The notes: generated from the letters alone by a model not told the origin. A stretch of DNA of 64,000 nucleotides from UBA9676 sp963730065 (GCA_963730065.1 CAVSQL010000029.1:1-64000), one strand, 5' to 3'. Shown: positions 40,427 to 49,525, counted from the stretch's first letter. A program made the numbers and translations.

Positions 40427-42120
40427 TCAGACCGCCTCCGGGCTGCCGTCCGGTGCCGGTCCCTTCCGTCCCCCGCCGCCCCGGCGCCGGCGCCGCCTCG
40501 GCTGCTGACCAGGTGCCTGGCCATTGCCCGCGGCGGCTCCGTCGCCGCCACCGGGATGAGAGCCTGCGCCGGTGTCGGCATCCGGGTCGGCATGGTGGCC
40601 CGCGCCGGCGGCCTCCGCCGGCAGGGCCAGCCCGGCCCGGGTCCGGCGGCGGATCCTCGTGCCTCGCCGTCCGGGGGCACGCTCGCCGTCGGCGCGCGGG
40701 TCGTCGCCGCGCGATCCGCTCTCCCGCCCGCCGCCACCGCGCCGGGAGCCGCGCCCGCCATCTCGAGTCCCTGGCCCGCGTGAGCGCCGCCCCGGGAGGG
40801 ACCGGGAGCGCCCGGTTTCCCCCAGATCCTCGATTTCTTCGGCCTCCAGGCCCGCCCGGTCACGCTGCGCCCGGGGCAGCCTGCTGCTGGCCCCGGGCGG
40901 GATGCCCAGCGCGGTGTAGAGGTGCTCCGAGGTGGAGTAGGTCTCGGGGGGGTCGGCGAGATCCAGGCCCAGCGCCTCGTTGATCATCTTCCACCGGTGG
41001 ATATCGGCCCAGTCGATGAAGGTGACCGCCACCCCGGCGCGGCCCGCCCGGCCGGTCCGGCCGGTCCGGTGCAGGTACGCCTTGTCGTCGTCGGGGCACT
41101 CGTAGTTCACCACGTGGGTGACGTCCTCGACATCGAGGCCGCGCGCGGCCACCTCGGTGGCCACGAGCACGTCCACCTTGCCGTGGCGGAAGGCGCGCAG
41201 CGCGCGTTCCCGCTGGGCCTGGCCGAGATCGCCGTGCACGGCGGCGGCGGCGAAACCGCGGACGGTGAGCGCCTCGGCCACCTGGTCGGCGGTCCGCTTG
41301 GTCCGGCAGAACACCATGGTCAGCCCGCGCCCGGTGGCCTGCAGGACCCTGGCCAGCATCTCGATCTTGTCCATCTGGTGGGCGCGGAAGGCGTGGTTCT
41401 CGGTGAGCGGCACGAGCTCGGGCTCGTCATGGTGCTCGGCCCGGACGTGCATGGGCTGCCGCAGATGGCGGCGGGCCAGGGTGACGACCTCACCCGGCAT
41501 GGTGGCCGAGAACAGCATGGTCTGTCGGCCCGGCGGGGTGAGCTGCAGGATGCGCTCGACATCGGGCAGGAAACCCAGGTCGAGCATTTTGTCGGCTTCA
41601 TCGAGAACGAGCGTGGCCACGCCCGACAGGTCGAGGTGGTGCTGGCGCGCCAGGTCGAGGAGCCGGCCCGGGTGCCGACCACCACGTCCACGGCCGCGCG
41701 CAGGGCCTCGATCTGCGGTTCGTAGGCACGGCCGCCGTAGACGGTGAGCACACGGGCGCCGGTGGACCGTCCCGCCGTCCGCAGGTCTTCGGCGACCTGG
41801 ATGGCCAGTTCCCTGGTCGGCACCACGATCAGCGCGGCGGGCGCGAGCGGGCGCCGGTCGGCGGGCTGGCCGAGGCGCTGCAGCAGCGGGATGCCGAAGG
41901 CCAGCGTCTTGCCGGTTCCGGTCCGTGCCTGGCCGATGATGTCGTGGCCGGCCAGTGCGATGGGGAGGGCCAGCGTCTGGATGGGAAAGGCGGTGGTGAT
42001 TCCCTCGGCCGCCAGTGCTTCGCAGATCGGGCCGCTTACGCCGAGTTCGCGGAAGGTCGGGCCGTCCGTGGTGCTCAGGGGGACGTCGACGCCTTCGTCG
42101 GTGTCCCCGGTGGTCTCCAT
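40427..42120 (-). pseudogene. DEAD-box RNA helicase broken by one frameshift
   Basis: An RhlE-type helicase. ATG 42120 opens the Q motif (FRELGVSGPICEALAAEGIT), motif I (QARTGTGKTLAFGIPLLQRL) and PTRELAIQ. At about 41668 the expected GTPGRLLDL is changed: the DNA has ACCCGGGCC where ACCCCGGGCC is needed. After that missing C the rest lies in another frame: VLDEADKMLDLGFLPDVERI, LFSATMPGEV, VATEVAARGLDVEDV and LHRTGRTGRAGRAG. A long basic RG-rich tail follows. A sequencing error is quite possible because every other part is intact. If real, only about 150 residues would be made. Confidence 0.85.
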
Positions 42121-42290
42121 TTGTGTTGTCAGTGCTTTCAGCTTCCGTCATCGGCCCAGAGCGTGGCACCGGCATGTGCGCATGCCGTCACCGTCCCGGG
42201 GCCGGGGGTTCAAGTTCTCCGGAGGCCGGTGCACCGACAGCAACTCGTCGTGGCGTTCTGCACGCTCGGCACCAGACCCCGCTACCGTAT

Positions 42291-42318
42291 GGAACACGTC
42301 AGCATGCTGACCTGTTCC
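42291..42318. promoter_or_regulatory. 28-bp palindrome, probable operator
   Basis: GGAACACGTCAGCA (42291-42304) and TGCTGACCTGTTCC (42305-42318) form an uninterrupted palindrome with a single mismatched pair (13 of 14). The core GTCAGCATGCTGAC is perfect. It lies in the 332-bp divergent region between the helicase and the ferritin-like gene, where a dimeric regulator such as the nearby TetR protein could act. No function is demonstrated. Confidence 0.75.
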
Positions 42319-42452
42319 CTCCGGCTGCTTGGCAAGCTTAGCAACGTTGGCCCCGCATGGCCCTCCCGACATTCCGGTAACCCGTTCCTGCTGGCTGGCC
42401 GCCCGGCCGGGCGGCCAGCCAGGCCGGGCGGGCATCTTGCTAGGCTCCCGCT

Positions 42453-43142
42453 GTGGCCAGCACGGAGGGAGTCCTGGATCTGCTCGGCCTGCTCGCCTAC
42501 GCCGAACTGGTCGCCTTCTTCCGGCTGTCCGAGGATGCCGCGCTGGCCCCGTCGCTGTCGGACAAGGCCGCGCTGGGCGAGATGGCCGTCGCGGAGTTTG
42601 GCCATTTCCAGATGCTGCGCGGCCAGATCGCCCGGATGGACGCCATCCCGGAGCAGGCGATGCTGCCGTTCGTGGAGCCACTCGACGCGTTCCACGCCCG
42701 GACCGCTCCCTCCACCTGGCTGGAGGGGCTGGTGAAGGCCTACGTGGGCGACGGGATCGCGGCGGACTTCTACCGGGCGATCGCCGAACTGCTGGATCCG
42801 CAGACCCGGCAGCTGGTGCTGGATGTGCTCGCCGACACCGGTCACGCGGACTTCGTCACTTCGCGGGTACGTGCGGCGATCGATGCCGATCCCGCGGTCG
42901 CCGGCCGGCTTGCGCTCTGGGCACGGCGGCTGGTGGGCGAGGCGCTGGCCCAGGCCCACCGGGTGGCAGCGGAGCGCGCGCCGCTCGCCAGGCTGCTGGC
43001 TGGCGCGGTCACCGGCCGGGACGGGACGGGCGGCGAGCAGGGCGAGATCGGCCGGATGTTCGCCCGGCTCACCGACGCGCACGACGCACGGATGGCCGCG
43101 CTGGGCCTGGCCGACTGGGACCGGGTGCCGGAGGCGGAGTAG
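42453..43142 (+). CDS. Ferritin-like fold protein (MiaE-like, Rv3210c-type)
   Basis: 229-aa alpha-helical protein of the ferritin-like superfamily. The helices include DLLGLLAYAELVAFFRLSED, GEMAVAEFGHFQMLRGQIAR and LADTGHADFVTSRVRAAID. Glu in LLAYAEL and the Glu-x2-His pairs (AEFGHF) could bind a di-iron centre. The family name comes from tRNA-hydroxylase-like proteins, but the role is not known. The start is GTG 42453. The order rhlE, ferritin-like, DUF3107, TetR recalls Mycobacterium Rv3211-Rv3208, which supports the identification. Confidence 0.8.
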   Translation: MASTEGVLDLLGLLAYAELVAFFRLSEDAALAPSLSDKAALGEMAVAEFGHFQMLRGQIARMDAIPEQAMLPFVEPLDAFHARTAPSTWLEGLVKAYVGDGIAADFYRAIAELLDPQTRQLVLDVLADTGHADFVTSRVRAAIDADPAVAGRLALWARRLVGEALAQAHRVAAERAPLARLLAGAVTGRDGTGGEQGEIGRMFARLTDAHDARMAALGLADWDRVPEAE

Positions 43143-43160
43143 CCGCTGCCCGAACCGGGG

Positions 43161-43385
43161 TCACAGGCTGCCGAAACCGACCCGGCGCTGCTCGACGCCG
43201 CTGAACTCCAGATAGCCGATCTTGTCCGCCAGCACAATGATCTTCCCGTCCTTGCCGTCCGGGAGGATGAACAGCCCGCCGTCGGCCAGCGCCGTGGCCA
43301 GTGAGCGCTCGATCTCCTCCGGGGACGAGTCCGTTTCGACCACGAGTTCCCGGGAAATCGACTGGATCCCGATTTTGACTTCCAC
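43161..43385 (-). CDS. DUF3107 family protein
   Basis: 74-aa protein beginning VEVKIGIQSISRELVVETDS and ending VEQRRVGFGSL, the form conserved in actinobacteria (TB9.4, Rv3208A). GTG 43385 has AGGAG just upstream. It follows the TetR gene by 10 bp and is probably co-transcribed with it. Function unknown, although one ATP-binding-free small beta protein fold has been suggested for the family. Confidence 0.92.
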   Translation of the reverse strand: MEVKIGIQSISRELVVETDSSPEEIERSLATALADGGLFILPDGKDGKIIVLADKIGYLEFSGVEQRRVGFGSL

Positions 43386-43395
43386 GGCTCTCCTC

Positions 43396-44127
43396 TCAGC
43401 CCTCGGGCCCGCTGTGTTCGGGCCCGCTGTGTTCGGGACCACCGTATTCACCGGTCCGCGGCCAGCCGCTGATCCCCCGCCACGCCAGCCGCGCTATCAG
43501 CTGCTCGGCCGCGTCCTTGGGGATCATCTGGTCCGTGCTGAGCCAGAACGTGGCACTGACCTGGGCCATGCCGACCAGGCCCATTCCCAGCAGGCGCGCC
43601 TCGTCGTCGCCGACCCCCGCGTCTTCCCTGATGATCTCACTGATGATCTCGGCGCAGTCACGCGTCGACCGGTCCAGCCGGTCGCGGACGGCGGGCTCGT
43701 TGCGAAGGTCGGACTCGAAGACCAGCCGGAAGGCCTGGCCGGTGCTGCCGACGAAATCGAAGAACGCGGTGAAGGTCGCGGTCACCCGCTGCTTGTTGTC
43801 GGTGGTGGAGGCCAGCGCGTTGCGGACGGTCGCCGCCAGCGCGTTGACGCTCTCGTCGAGCAGGGCCAGGTAGAGCTCGAGCTTGCCGGGAAAGTGCTGA
43901 TACAGGACCGGCTTGCTGACCCCGGCCCGTTCCGCGATCTCGTCCATCGCCGCCGCGTGGTACCCCTGGGCGACGAAGACCTCCCGCGCGGCGCCCAGCA
44001 GCTGCCGCCGCCGGGCGGGTTTCGGCAGCCGCGTCCCGACCGTCCGGGCCTGGGGTGTCGCGGTCACTGCGGTCTCCGATCCGCTGGCTGGGATCCGGCC
44101 GTGAGCCTGGCTGTCAACGGTAGTCAT
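43396..44127 (-). CDS. TetR-family transcriptional regulator (Rv3208-like)
   Basis: 243-aa repressor. The helix-turn-helix is RRRQLLGAAREVFVAQGYHA followed by MDEIAERAGVSKPVLYQHF. The all-helical ligand domain includes TAFFDFVGSTGQAFRLVFES and LGMGLVGMAQVSATFWL. The C-terminus has a short in-frame repeat (EHSGPEHSGPEG) from two 15-bp units. ATG 44127 overlaps the end of the 54-codon gene upstream. The 28-bp palindrome 2 kb away near the divergent helicase is a possible target but unproven. Confidence 0.9.
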   Translation of the reverse strand: MTTVDSQAHGRIPASGSETAVTATPQARTVGTRLPKPARRRQLLGAAREVFVAQGYHAAAMDEIAERAGVSKPVLYQHFPGKLELYLALLDESVNALAATVRNALASTTDNKQRVTATFTAFFDFVGSTGQAFRLVFESDLRNEPAVRDRLDRSTRDCAEIISEIIREDAGVGDDEARLLGMGLVGMAQVSATFWLSTDQMIPKDAAEQLIARLAWRGISGWPRTGEYGGPEHSGPEHSGPEG

Positions 44128-44278
44128 CCTCGTCGAGCTTCACTTCCCGCCGCTGTTCGGCCGCGTCGGCTTCGTCGACGTCGAGCGGCAGGTCAGCCTG
44201 GTCCGCGTCGGCGTCCTCGGCCACGGCCCGCTGGTCTTCGGATCCGGGCACCGGGTTCTCCAGGTCGCGCTCGCTCAT
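44114..44278 (-). CDS. 54-aa acidic small protein
   Basis: ATG 44278 with GGGAG eight bases upstream opens a 54-codon frame: SERDLENPVPGSEDQ, then AEDADADQADLPLDVDEADA, then EQRREVKLDEDDYR. It overlaps the TetR start by 14 bp and begins 12 bp after the flavoprotein stop, so it is spaced as a true operon member. It is strongly acidic with no hydrophobic segment. I do not recognise a named family; it is too short for most gene finders. Confidence 0.7.
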   Translation of the reverse strand: MSERDLENPVPGSEDQRAVAEDADADQADLPLDVDEADAAEQRREVKLDEDDYR

Positions 44279-44290
44279 CGGTGATCTCCC

Positions 44291-46072
44291 TTAGTGAGCG
44301 GTGACGGCCAGTTCGCGCAGTGAACGCTCGATGGCCTCGCCGTAGGTCGGGAATGCATGGACCACGTCCGCCAGCATCCTCAGAGACAGCCCTGCCCGGA
44401 TGGCGAGGGTCAGCTCCCCCATCCATTCTTCCGCGTACAGGCCCACGGCCGCGGCGCCGACCAGCATGTCGCCCCGGGTCGTGTCCGCGTACAACTCGAT
44501 CCGCCCCCGGTCGTCGTCCTCCACGGCGGCGCGGGCGGTCTCAGCCAGATCGAGGCCAACCGTGCGCAACTGGATCCCGGCCGTGGCGGCTTGGCCGGGT
44601 GTGACCCCGACGCAGTACACCGACGGCGTGGTGTAGACGCAACGCGGGATCGCCCGGTAATCGGCGGCGCGGCGCTCACCGAGGATGTTGGCGACGACCA
44701 CGCTCGCCTGATACCGGGCGGTATGGGTGTAGGGGGCGATCCCCGTCACGTCACCGGCGGCCCAGACCCGGCCGGTGGCCGACGCTGCGCCCGCTGGCAC
44801 GGGTGCGGCAGCGGGCGCCGGGGCCGGTTGTGCGGGGACTGCGGCCGGTGCCGCGCTCGTCGGCCCGGGGGCTGGGTACGGCTGTCCGGGAGCCGTGGCC
44901 GGTGCCGCGCCCGCTTGCCCGGGTGCGGCAGCGGGAGCCGGGGCCGGTTGTGCCGGTTGTGCCGGGCCTGCGGCCGGTGTCGCGCCTGCCTGTGCGGGGG
45001 CGGCCGCGCTCGTCGGCCCGGGGGCTGGGTACGGCTGTCCGGGAGCCGTGGCCGGTGCCGCGCCCGCTTGCCCGGGAGCGGCAGCCGGGGCCTGGGCCGC
45101 CTGCGCAGAGAGCGGAGCGCGCTGGTGGGGGACCGAGGTCCGCTGCGCAGCGGTTCCTGCGGGCTGCCCGTTGGCCGCCAGCACCCGGCAGCTCGCGTCC
45201 ACCAGGAGCGCACCGGCTGCCGACGGCACGACCCCGAGCTTGTCAAGGCTGAGGCCGCCCAGGCGCGGCCGCCGCCCGGTGGCGAGCAGGATGCGGTCAC
45301 CTTCCAGGCTGGTCCCGTCGGCCAGGATCAGCGCCAGCCCTTTGTCCAGTGGCGCGGCCTTGACCACCGGCGAACCGAGCCGCAGATCCGCCCCTGTCCG
45401 CCGCAGCGCGTCGGACACGATCTCGCCGGTGAACGGTGCCTCGTCGGGGAGTACCTGCGGTTCCGCCTCGATCAGCGTGACCTGGGAGCCGAAGGCGGCG
45501 TAGATCTGGGCCAGCTCGCAGCCGGCGGGTCCGGCGCCCATCACGATCAGGTGGCGCGGCAGGTCCGGGGAGCTCAGCGCCTCCGCGCTCGTCCACGTGG
45601 GCACGTCGCTCAGACCTTCGACCGGTGGGGCGAGCGGCTCGCTGCCGGTCGCGATGACCAGATCGCCGTAGCCCATGACGGTGTTTTCCGCCTGCGTCGC
45701 CCGGCTCACCCGGCCCACCCGGTCCTGGCCCGGTCCGCCGCCGGCGGCGGTGACCTCGACGACGCCCGGCTTGGTGACCTGACCGGTACCGCGGATCAGG
45801 TTCACCCCGGTCTCGGCCAGCCGGGCCGCGGTCAGGCTGTCATCGAGGTGGCCGGTGACCCCGTTACGCTGGGCAACCGCGTGCTCCCAGGTCTCACCCC
45901 GGCGTGCGGAAGCCAGCATCGACTTGGACGGGATGCACGCCAGATACGGCGACTCGCCCCCGACCAGGCCCGCTTCCACGAGGGCAACGGAACGGCCGGC
46001 CTGCGCGCAGCCGGTGGCAATGAGCACACCGGCTGTTCCCCCGCCGAGTACGACGACATCGAAGTCCGGCAC
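44291..46072 (-). CDS. Flavoprotein pyridine nucleotide-disulfide oxidoreductase (Lpd/mercuric reductase relative)
   Basis: 593-aa FAD protein from GTG 46072. The FAD motif is VVVLGGGTAGVLIATGCAQA, the NAD(P) motif VMGAGPAGCELAQIYAAFG and the second FAD motif VWAAGDVTGIAPYTHTA. The redox motif GGxCxxxxCxPSK is GGESPYLACIPSK: the first Cys is Ser, so no active disulfide can form, as in LpdA-type quinone reductases. A low-complexity Ala/Pro/Gln insert of about 120 residues with a duplicated segment lies between the NAD domain and GRVWAAGD, explaining the length (family about 470). The dimerisation domain ends HAFPTYGEAIERSLREL. First gene of the run flavoprotein, small ORF, tetR, DUF3107. Confidence 0.88.
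   Translation of the reverse strand: MPDFDVVVLGGGTAGVLIATGCAQAGRSVALVEAGLVGGESPYLACIPSKSMLASARRGETWEHAVAQRNGVTGHLDDSLTAARLAETGVNLIRGTGQVTKPGVVEVTAAGGGPGQDRVGRVSRATQAENTVMGYGDLVIATGSEPLAPPVEGLSDVPTWTSAEALSSPDLPRHLIVMGAGPAGCELAQIYAAFGSQVTLIEAEPQVLPDEAPFTGEIVSDALRRTGADLRLGSPVVKAAPLDKGLALILADGTSLEGDRILLATGRRPRLGGLSLDKLGVVPSAAGALLVDASCRVLAANGQPAGTAAQRTSVPHQRAPLSAQAAQAPAAAPGQAGAAPATAPGQPYPAPGPTSAAAPAQAGATPAAGPAQPAQPAPAPAAAPGQAGAAPATAPGQPYPAPGPTSAAPAAVPAQPAPAPAAAPVPAGAASATGRVWAAGDVTGIAPYTHTARYQASVVVANILGERRAADYRAIPRCVYTTPSVYCVGVTPGQAATAGIQLRTVGLDLAETARAAVEDDDRGRIELYADTTRGDMLVGAAAVGLYAEEWMGELTLAIRAGLSLRMLADVVHAFPTYGEAIERSLRELAVTAH
44850..45076. repeat. Duplicated 74-bp segment inside the flavoprotein gene
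   Basis: The 74 bases from 44850 (GCCGCGCTCGTCGGCCCGGG...) recur exactly at 45003-45076, a spacing of 153 bp or 51 codons. On the coding strand they give the repeated peptide AGAAPATAPGQPYPAPGPTS. The whole 44790-45130 stretch is Ala/Pro/Gln-rich and interrupts the otherwise conserved fold. Confidence 0.9.
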
Positions 46073-46292
46073 CTGGTCATCCTTCCCCGTGACGGCATCG
46101 GCTCACTCAATCATGACAGCGGCCGGGTGCCGGGACGGCCTGAGGCGCGGATCGGGCCCTCGCTCTCCTGCTGGAATGGCCTGGCCGGCGCCACCGCGTA
46201 GTCTGGTTGGTGGTGAACGCGGGACGCCGGGAAAGCCTGCGCCCGGTGTGCCGAAGGCCAATGAACACAGGCAGAACGGGTATCGACACACC

Positions 46293-47120
46293 ATGCGCAG
46301 TATGTGGAAGGGCGCGATCTCGTTCGGCCTGGTCATGATCCCGGTGAAGCTGTACGCCGCCACCGAGCAGCGCGACGTGACGTTCCGCCAGGTTCACCGC
46401 ACCGACGGCGGGCGGATCAAATTCCGCCGGTTCTGCTCGATAGACGGCGAAGAGGTCCCGTTCGCCGACGTGGCCAAGGGCTACGAGCTGCCCGACGGCG
46501 AGATGGTCGTGCTCACCGACGACGACCTGACGGAACTGCCGCTGCCCACCGCCCACAGCATCGAGGTCGTCAACTTCACCCCCGCGGACCAGCTGGACAG
46601 CATCCTCTGTGCGCGCGCCTACTACACCGAGCCGGAGCCGGCCGGGGTGCGGGCGTACGCGCTGCTGCGGGACGCGCTGGAGCGGTCGGGCAAGGTCGCG
46701 CTCGCCCGGGTGGCGCTGCGCCAGCGTGAGTCGCTGGCCTCGCTGCGCACCAGGGACGGCGTGATGGTGCTGGAAACCTTGCTGTGGCCGGATGAGATCC
46801 GCGAGCCCAACTTCGACTTCCTCGACCAGGATGTTGAGGTGCGCTCGCAGGAGCTGAAGATGGCGTCGTCGCTGATCGAGTCGATGACGGTGGATTTCGA
46901 CCCGTCGATGTACCGCGACGGCTACCGGGAGGCGCTGGAAGAACTCGTCGCGGCGAAGGTGCAGGGCCATGAGGTGGCCCGGCCGCAGCTCAAGGTGGAG
47001 GACGGTGGCGGCAGCCTGGCTGACGCGCTGAAGGCGAGCCTGGCCGCGGCCAAGGCAGGCGCATCGGCCGCCAATGGGGACGACGGCAAGCGCCAGACCC
47101 GGGGCAAGGCCAGCGCCTGA
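46293..47120 (+). CDS. ku: Ku DNA end-binding protein (NHEJ)
   Basis: 275-aa bacterial Ku homodimer subunit that encircles DNA ends and recruits LigD for non-homologous end joining. The core begins SMWKGAISFGLVMIPVKLYA and includes RIKFRRFCSIDGEEV, YYTEPEPAGVRAYALLRDAL and LLWPDEIREPNFDFL. A basic C-terminal extension (DDGKRQTRGKAS) probably aids DNA binding. ATG 46293 fits the family start (MRSMWKG). No ligD gene is seen in the window, so the partner must lie elsewhere. Confidence 0.95.
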   Translation: MRSMWKGAISFGLVMIPVKLYAATEQRDVTFRQVHRTDGGRIKFRRFCSIDGEEVPFADVAKGYELPDGEMVVLTDDDLTELPLPTAHSIEVVNFTPADQLDSILCARAYYTEPEPAGVRAYALLRDALERSGKVALARVALRQRESLASLRTRDGVMVLETLLWPDEIREPNFDFLDQDVEVRSQELKMASSLIESMTVDFDPSMYRDGYREALEELVAAKVQGHEVARPQLKVEDGGGSLADALKASLAAAKAGASAANGDDGKRQTRGKASA

Positions 47121-47270
47121 CCGGTGACGCCATTCCGGCTGCGATCCTGGGCGCCGGGCACATAGTCCCACCCCGGTCGTCCCGCAGTGCCCGTCCCGGC
47201 TCGCCCCGCCCCGGGCCCGGCTGCCGGGTAAGGTGACGCCCCGGGGGCGAGCGACGAGAGGCGGAGAACG

Positions 47271-48251
47271 ATGAGGCATCGCGCACTCGGCCAGGGCCTG
47301 ACCGTCCCCGAACTCGGTCTCGGGTGCATGGGCATGAGCCAGTCCTACGGCACCCCCGACGACGAGGAGTCCATCGCCACCATCCACCGGGCACTCGACC
47401 TGGGCGTGACGATGCTCGACACCGCGGACTCCTACGGGCCGCACACCAACGAGCGTCTCGTCGGCGCGGCGATCAAGGGCCGCCGCGCCGAGGTGGTGCT
47501 CGCCACCAAGTTCGGGCAGGAGTTCCGGCCGGACGGCAGCCGGGGGATCAACGGCCGGCCCGACTACGTGCGGCGCGCGTGCGACGACTCGCTGCAGCGC
47601 CTCGGCGTCGACCACATCGACCTCTACTACCAGCACCGGGTGGACCCGGACGTGCCGGTCGAGGAGACCTGGGGCGCGCTGAGCGAGCTGGTCAGCGAGG
47701 GGAAGGTCCGCTTCCTCGGCATCTCCGAGGCGGCACCGGCGACGCTCCGCCGGGCCCACGCCGTGCACCCCATAGCCGCTGGCCAGTACGAGTACTCGCT
47801 GTTCAGCCGCGACCCGGAGGCGGAAGTGCTGCCGTTGCTGCGCGAGCTCGGCATCGGCATGGTCTGTTACAGCCCGCTCGGCCGTGGCATGCTCACCGGG
47901 ACCCTGCCGGGCGCCGGGGAGTTCGGGGAGCGTGACTTCCGCCGCACCGCCCCGCGGTTCCAGGGTGAGAACCTGGAGCACAACCTGGCGGTCGCGGACC
48001 GGATCGCCGCGCTCGCCTCGGCCAAGGGCGCGACCGCCGCCCAGCTGGCGCTGGCCTGGGTGCTCGCCCAGGGCGATGACCTCGTCGCGATCCCGGGCAC
48101 AAAGCGCCGGTCCTACCTGGAGCAGAACCTGGCGGCCACCGAGATAACGCTCAGCCCCGGCGAACTGCACCAGGTCGATGAGCTGGCGCCGGCCGGGGTC
48201 GCGGCGGGCGACCGCTACCCGCCCGCGATGATGGCCAGGCTCGGCCAATGA
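47271..48251 (+). CDS. Aldo/keto reductase
   Basis: 326-aa NADPH-dependent oxidoreductase with a TIM-barrel fold. The catalytic tetrad is visible: Asp and Tyr in LDTADSYGPHTNE, Lys in VLATKFGQE and His in DLYYQHRVDPDVPVEE. The cofactor-binding end is DLVAIPGTKRRSYLEQNLAA. It belongs to the AKR13-like group of the family. The natural carbonyl substrate is unknown. It lies alone between ku and nagA. Confidence 0.93.
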   Translation: MRHRALGQGLTVPELGLGCMGMSQSYGTPDDEESIATIHRALDLGVTMLDTADSYGPHTNERLVGAAIKGRRAEVVLATKFGQEFRPDGSRGINGRPDYVRRACDDSLQRLGVDHIDLYYQHRVDPDVPVEETWGALSELVSEGKVRFLGISEAAPATLRRAHAVHPIAAGQYEYSLFSRDPEAEVLPLLRELGIGMVCYSPLGRGMLTGTLPGAGEFGERDFRRTAPRFQGENLEHNLAVADRIAALASAKGATAAQLALAWVLAQGDDLVAIPGTKRRSYLEQNLAATEITLSPGELHQVDELAPAGVAAGDRYPPAMMARLGQ

Positions 48252-48330
48252 TCTCCCGGGACGATGCCCCGGCCTGGCCGGTGACCCGCCCGGCCAGCGG
48301 ATCCCTCGCGTAGGCCCGAGGCGGGGCCTG

Positions 48331-49509
48331 ATGCCGGAGCTGCTGATCACCGCGCCCCGGGTCGTCCCCGGGGCCGGTGAGCCCGCCATCTTCGAACCCG
48401 GCTACGTCCTGGTCGACGGCGGCGTGGTGGCCGAGGCCGCCGGAGGCCCGCCACCCCGCACACCGGATCTCGCGCTGGCCGGCGGGTACCTCGTGCCCGG
48501 CCTGATCGATCTTCAGGTCAACGGCGGCTTCGGGGTGGATCTGGCCGGGCTTGACCCGGCCGGGTGGGCACGCCTCGTGCGGCGCCTGCCGGCGACGGGG
48601 ACCACCGCGTTCCTCCCCACCTTCGTCACCGCGCCAGTCGACGAGCTGGGCGGCGCATTGCGTTTTGCAGCTGTGTTCGCGGGGGATCCGCCGGCCGGCG
48701 CGCGCATGCTCGGCGTGCACCAGGAGGGCCCGTTCCTGGCGCCCAGCCGGGCCGGGGCGCACCGCCGGGACCTGATCGTGCCGCCGTCGCCCGCCGCGGT
48801 CGCCGGCCTGCTGGCGGCGGGCGCGGGTGTGCTGCGGGTGGTGACGCTGGCGCCGGAGGTGGAGGGCGGCCTGGCGGCGGCCGGGGCTCTGGTCTCGGCT
48901 GGGGTGGTGGTCAGCGTCGGCCACAGCGACGCGACGGCGGGGCAGGTGGCGGCCGCGGCGGACGCGGGTGCGCGGATGGTCACCCACCTGTTCAACGCGC
49001 AACGGCCGTTCCATCACCGCGAGCCCGGCGTGGTCGGGCAGGCGCTCACCGACCCCCGGCTGACCTGCGGGCTCATCGCCGATCCGAGCCACGTCTCGCT
49101 GACCGCGTGCGCGATCGCGTTCGCCGCCGCCCCCGGCCGAATCTGCCTGGTCACCGACGCGGCCGCGCCCGCCGGCATGCCGCCGGGGCGGTATCAGCTC
49201 GGCGGGAAGCTGGTCGAGGTGCGGCCGGGGCCCGGCCAGGCCCCCCGGCTGGCCGATGGGACACTGGCCGGGTCGGTGCTGCGGATGGACCAGGCGGTGG
49301 CCAATACGGTCACGGCTGGGGTGGGGCTCGCGGAAGCGGTCGCGGCGGCCACCCGCATCCCGGCGGACCTGATCGGCCGCTCTGACCTGGGGCGCCTCAC
49401 GCCCGGGGCGGCGGCCGACCTGGCCTGGCTCGGCGACGACCTGAGGGCACGGGCCGCCTGGGTGGCCGGTGAGCAGATCTACCCGGTGGGCGCTGTGCCC
49501 GCATCATGA
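48331..49509 (+). CDS. nagA: N-acetylglucosamine-6-phosphate deacetylase
   Basis: 392-aa amidohydrolase that deacetylates GlcNAc-6-phosphate to glucosamine-6-phosphate in amino-sugar recycling. Conserved parts are LVPGLIDLQVNGGFGVDLAG, GVHQEGPFLAPSRAGAH with the metal Glu, VSVGHSDATAGQ with His, THLFNAQRPFHHREPG with His and the phosphate-binding loop, and the catalytic Asp in CLVTDAAAPAGM. Usual length. ATG 48331 is 79 bp after the aldo/keto reductase. nagB and the PTS genes are absent from the window. Confidence 0.93.
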   Translation: MPELLITAPRVVPGAGEPAIFEPGYVLVDGGVVAEAAGGPPPRTPDLALAGGYLVPGLIDLQVNGGFGVDLAGLDPAGWARLVRRLPATGTTAFLPTFVTAPVDELGGALRFAAVFAGDPPAGARMLGVHQEGPFLAPSRAGAHRRDLIVPPSPAAVAGLLAAGAGVLRVVTLAPEVEGGLAAAGALVSAGVVVSVGHSDATAGQVAAAADAGARMVTHLFNAQRPFHHREPGVVGQALTDPRLTCGLIADPSHVSLTACAIAFAAAPGRICLVTDAAAPAGMPPGRYQLGGKLVEVRPGPGQAPRLADGTLAGSVLRMDQAVANTVTAGVGLAEAVAAATRIPADLIGRSDLGRLTPGAAADLAWLGDDLRARAAWVAGEQIYPVGAVPAS

Positions 49510-49525
49510 CCCGGAGCTGAACCCG

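Noticed and set aside
44357..46201. 614-codon frame opposite the Lpd-like flavoprotein
   Set aside because: Antisense shadow; it lacks any family-like sequence and is lengthened by the same repeats.
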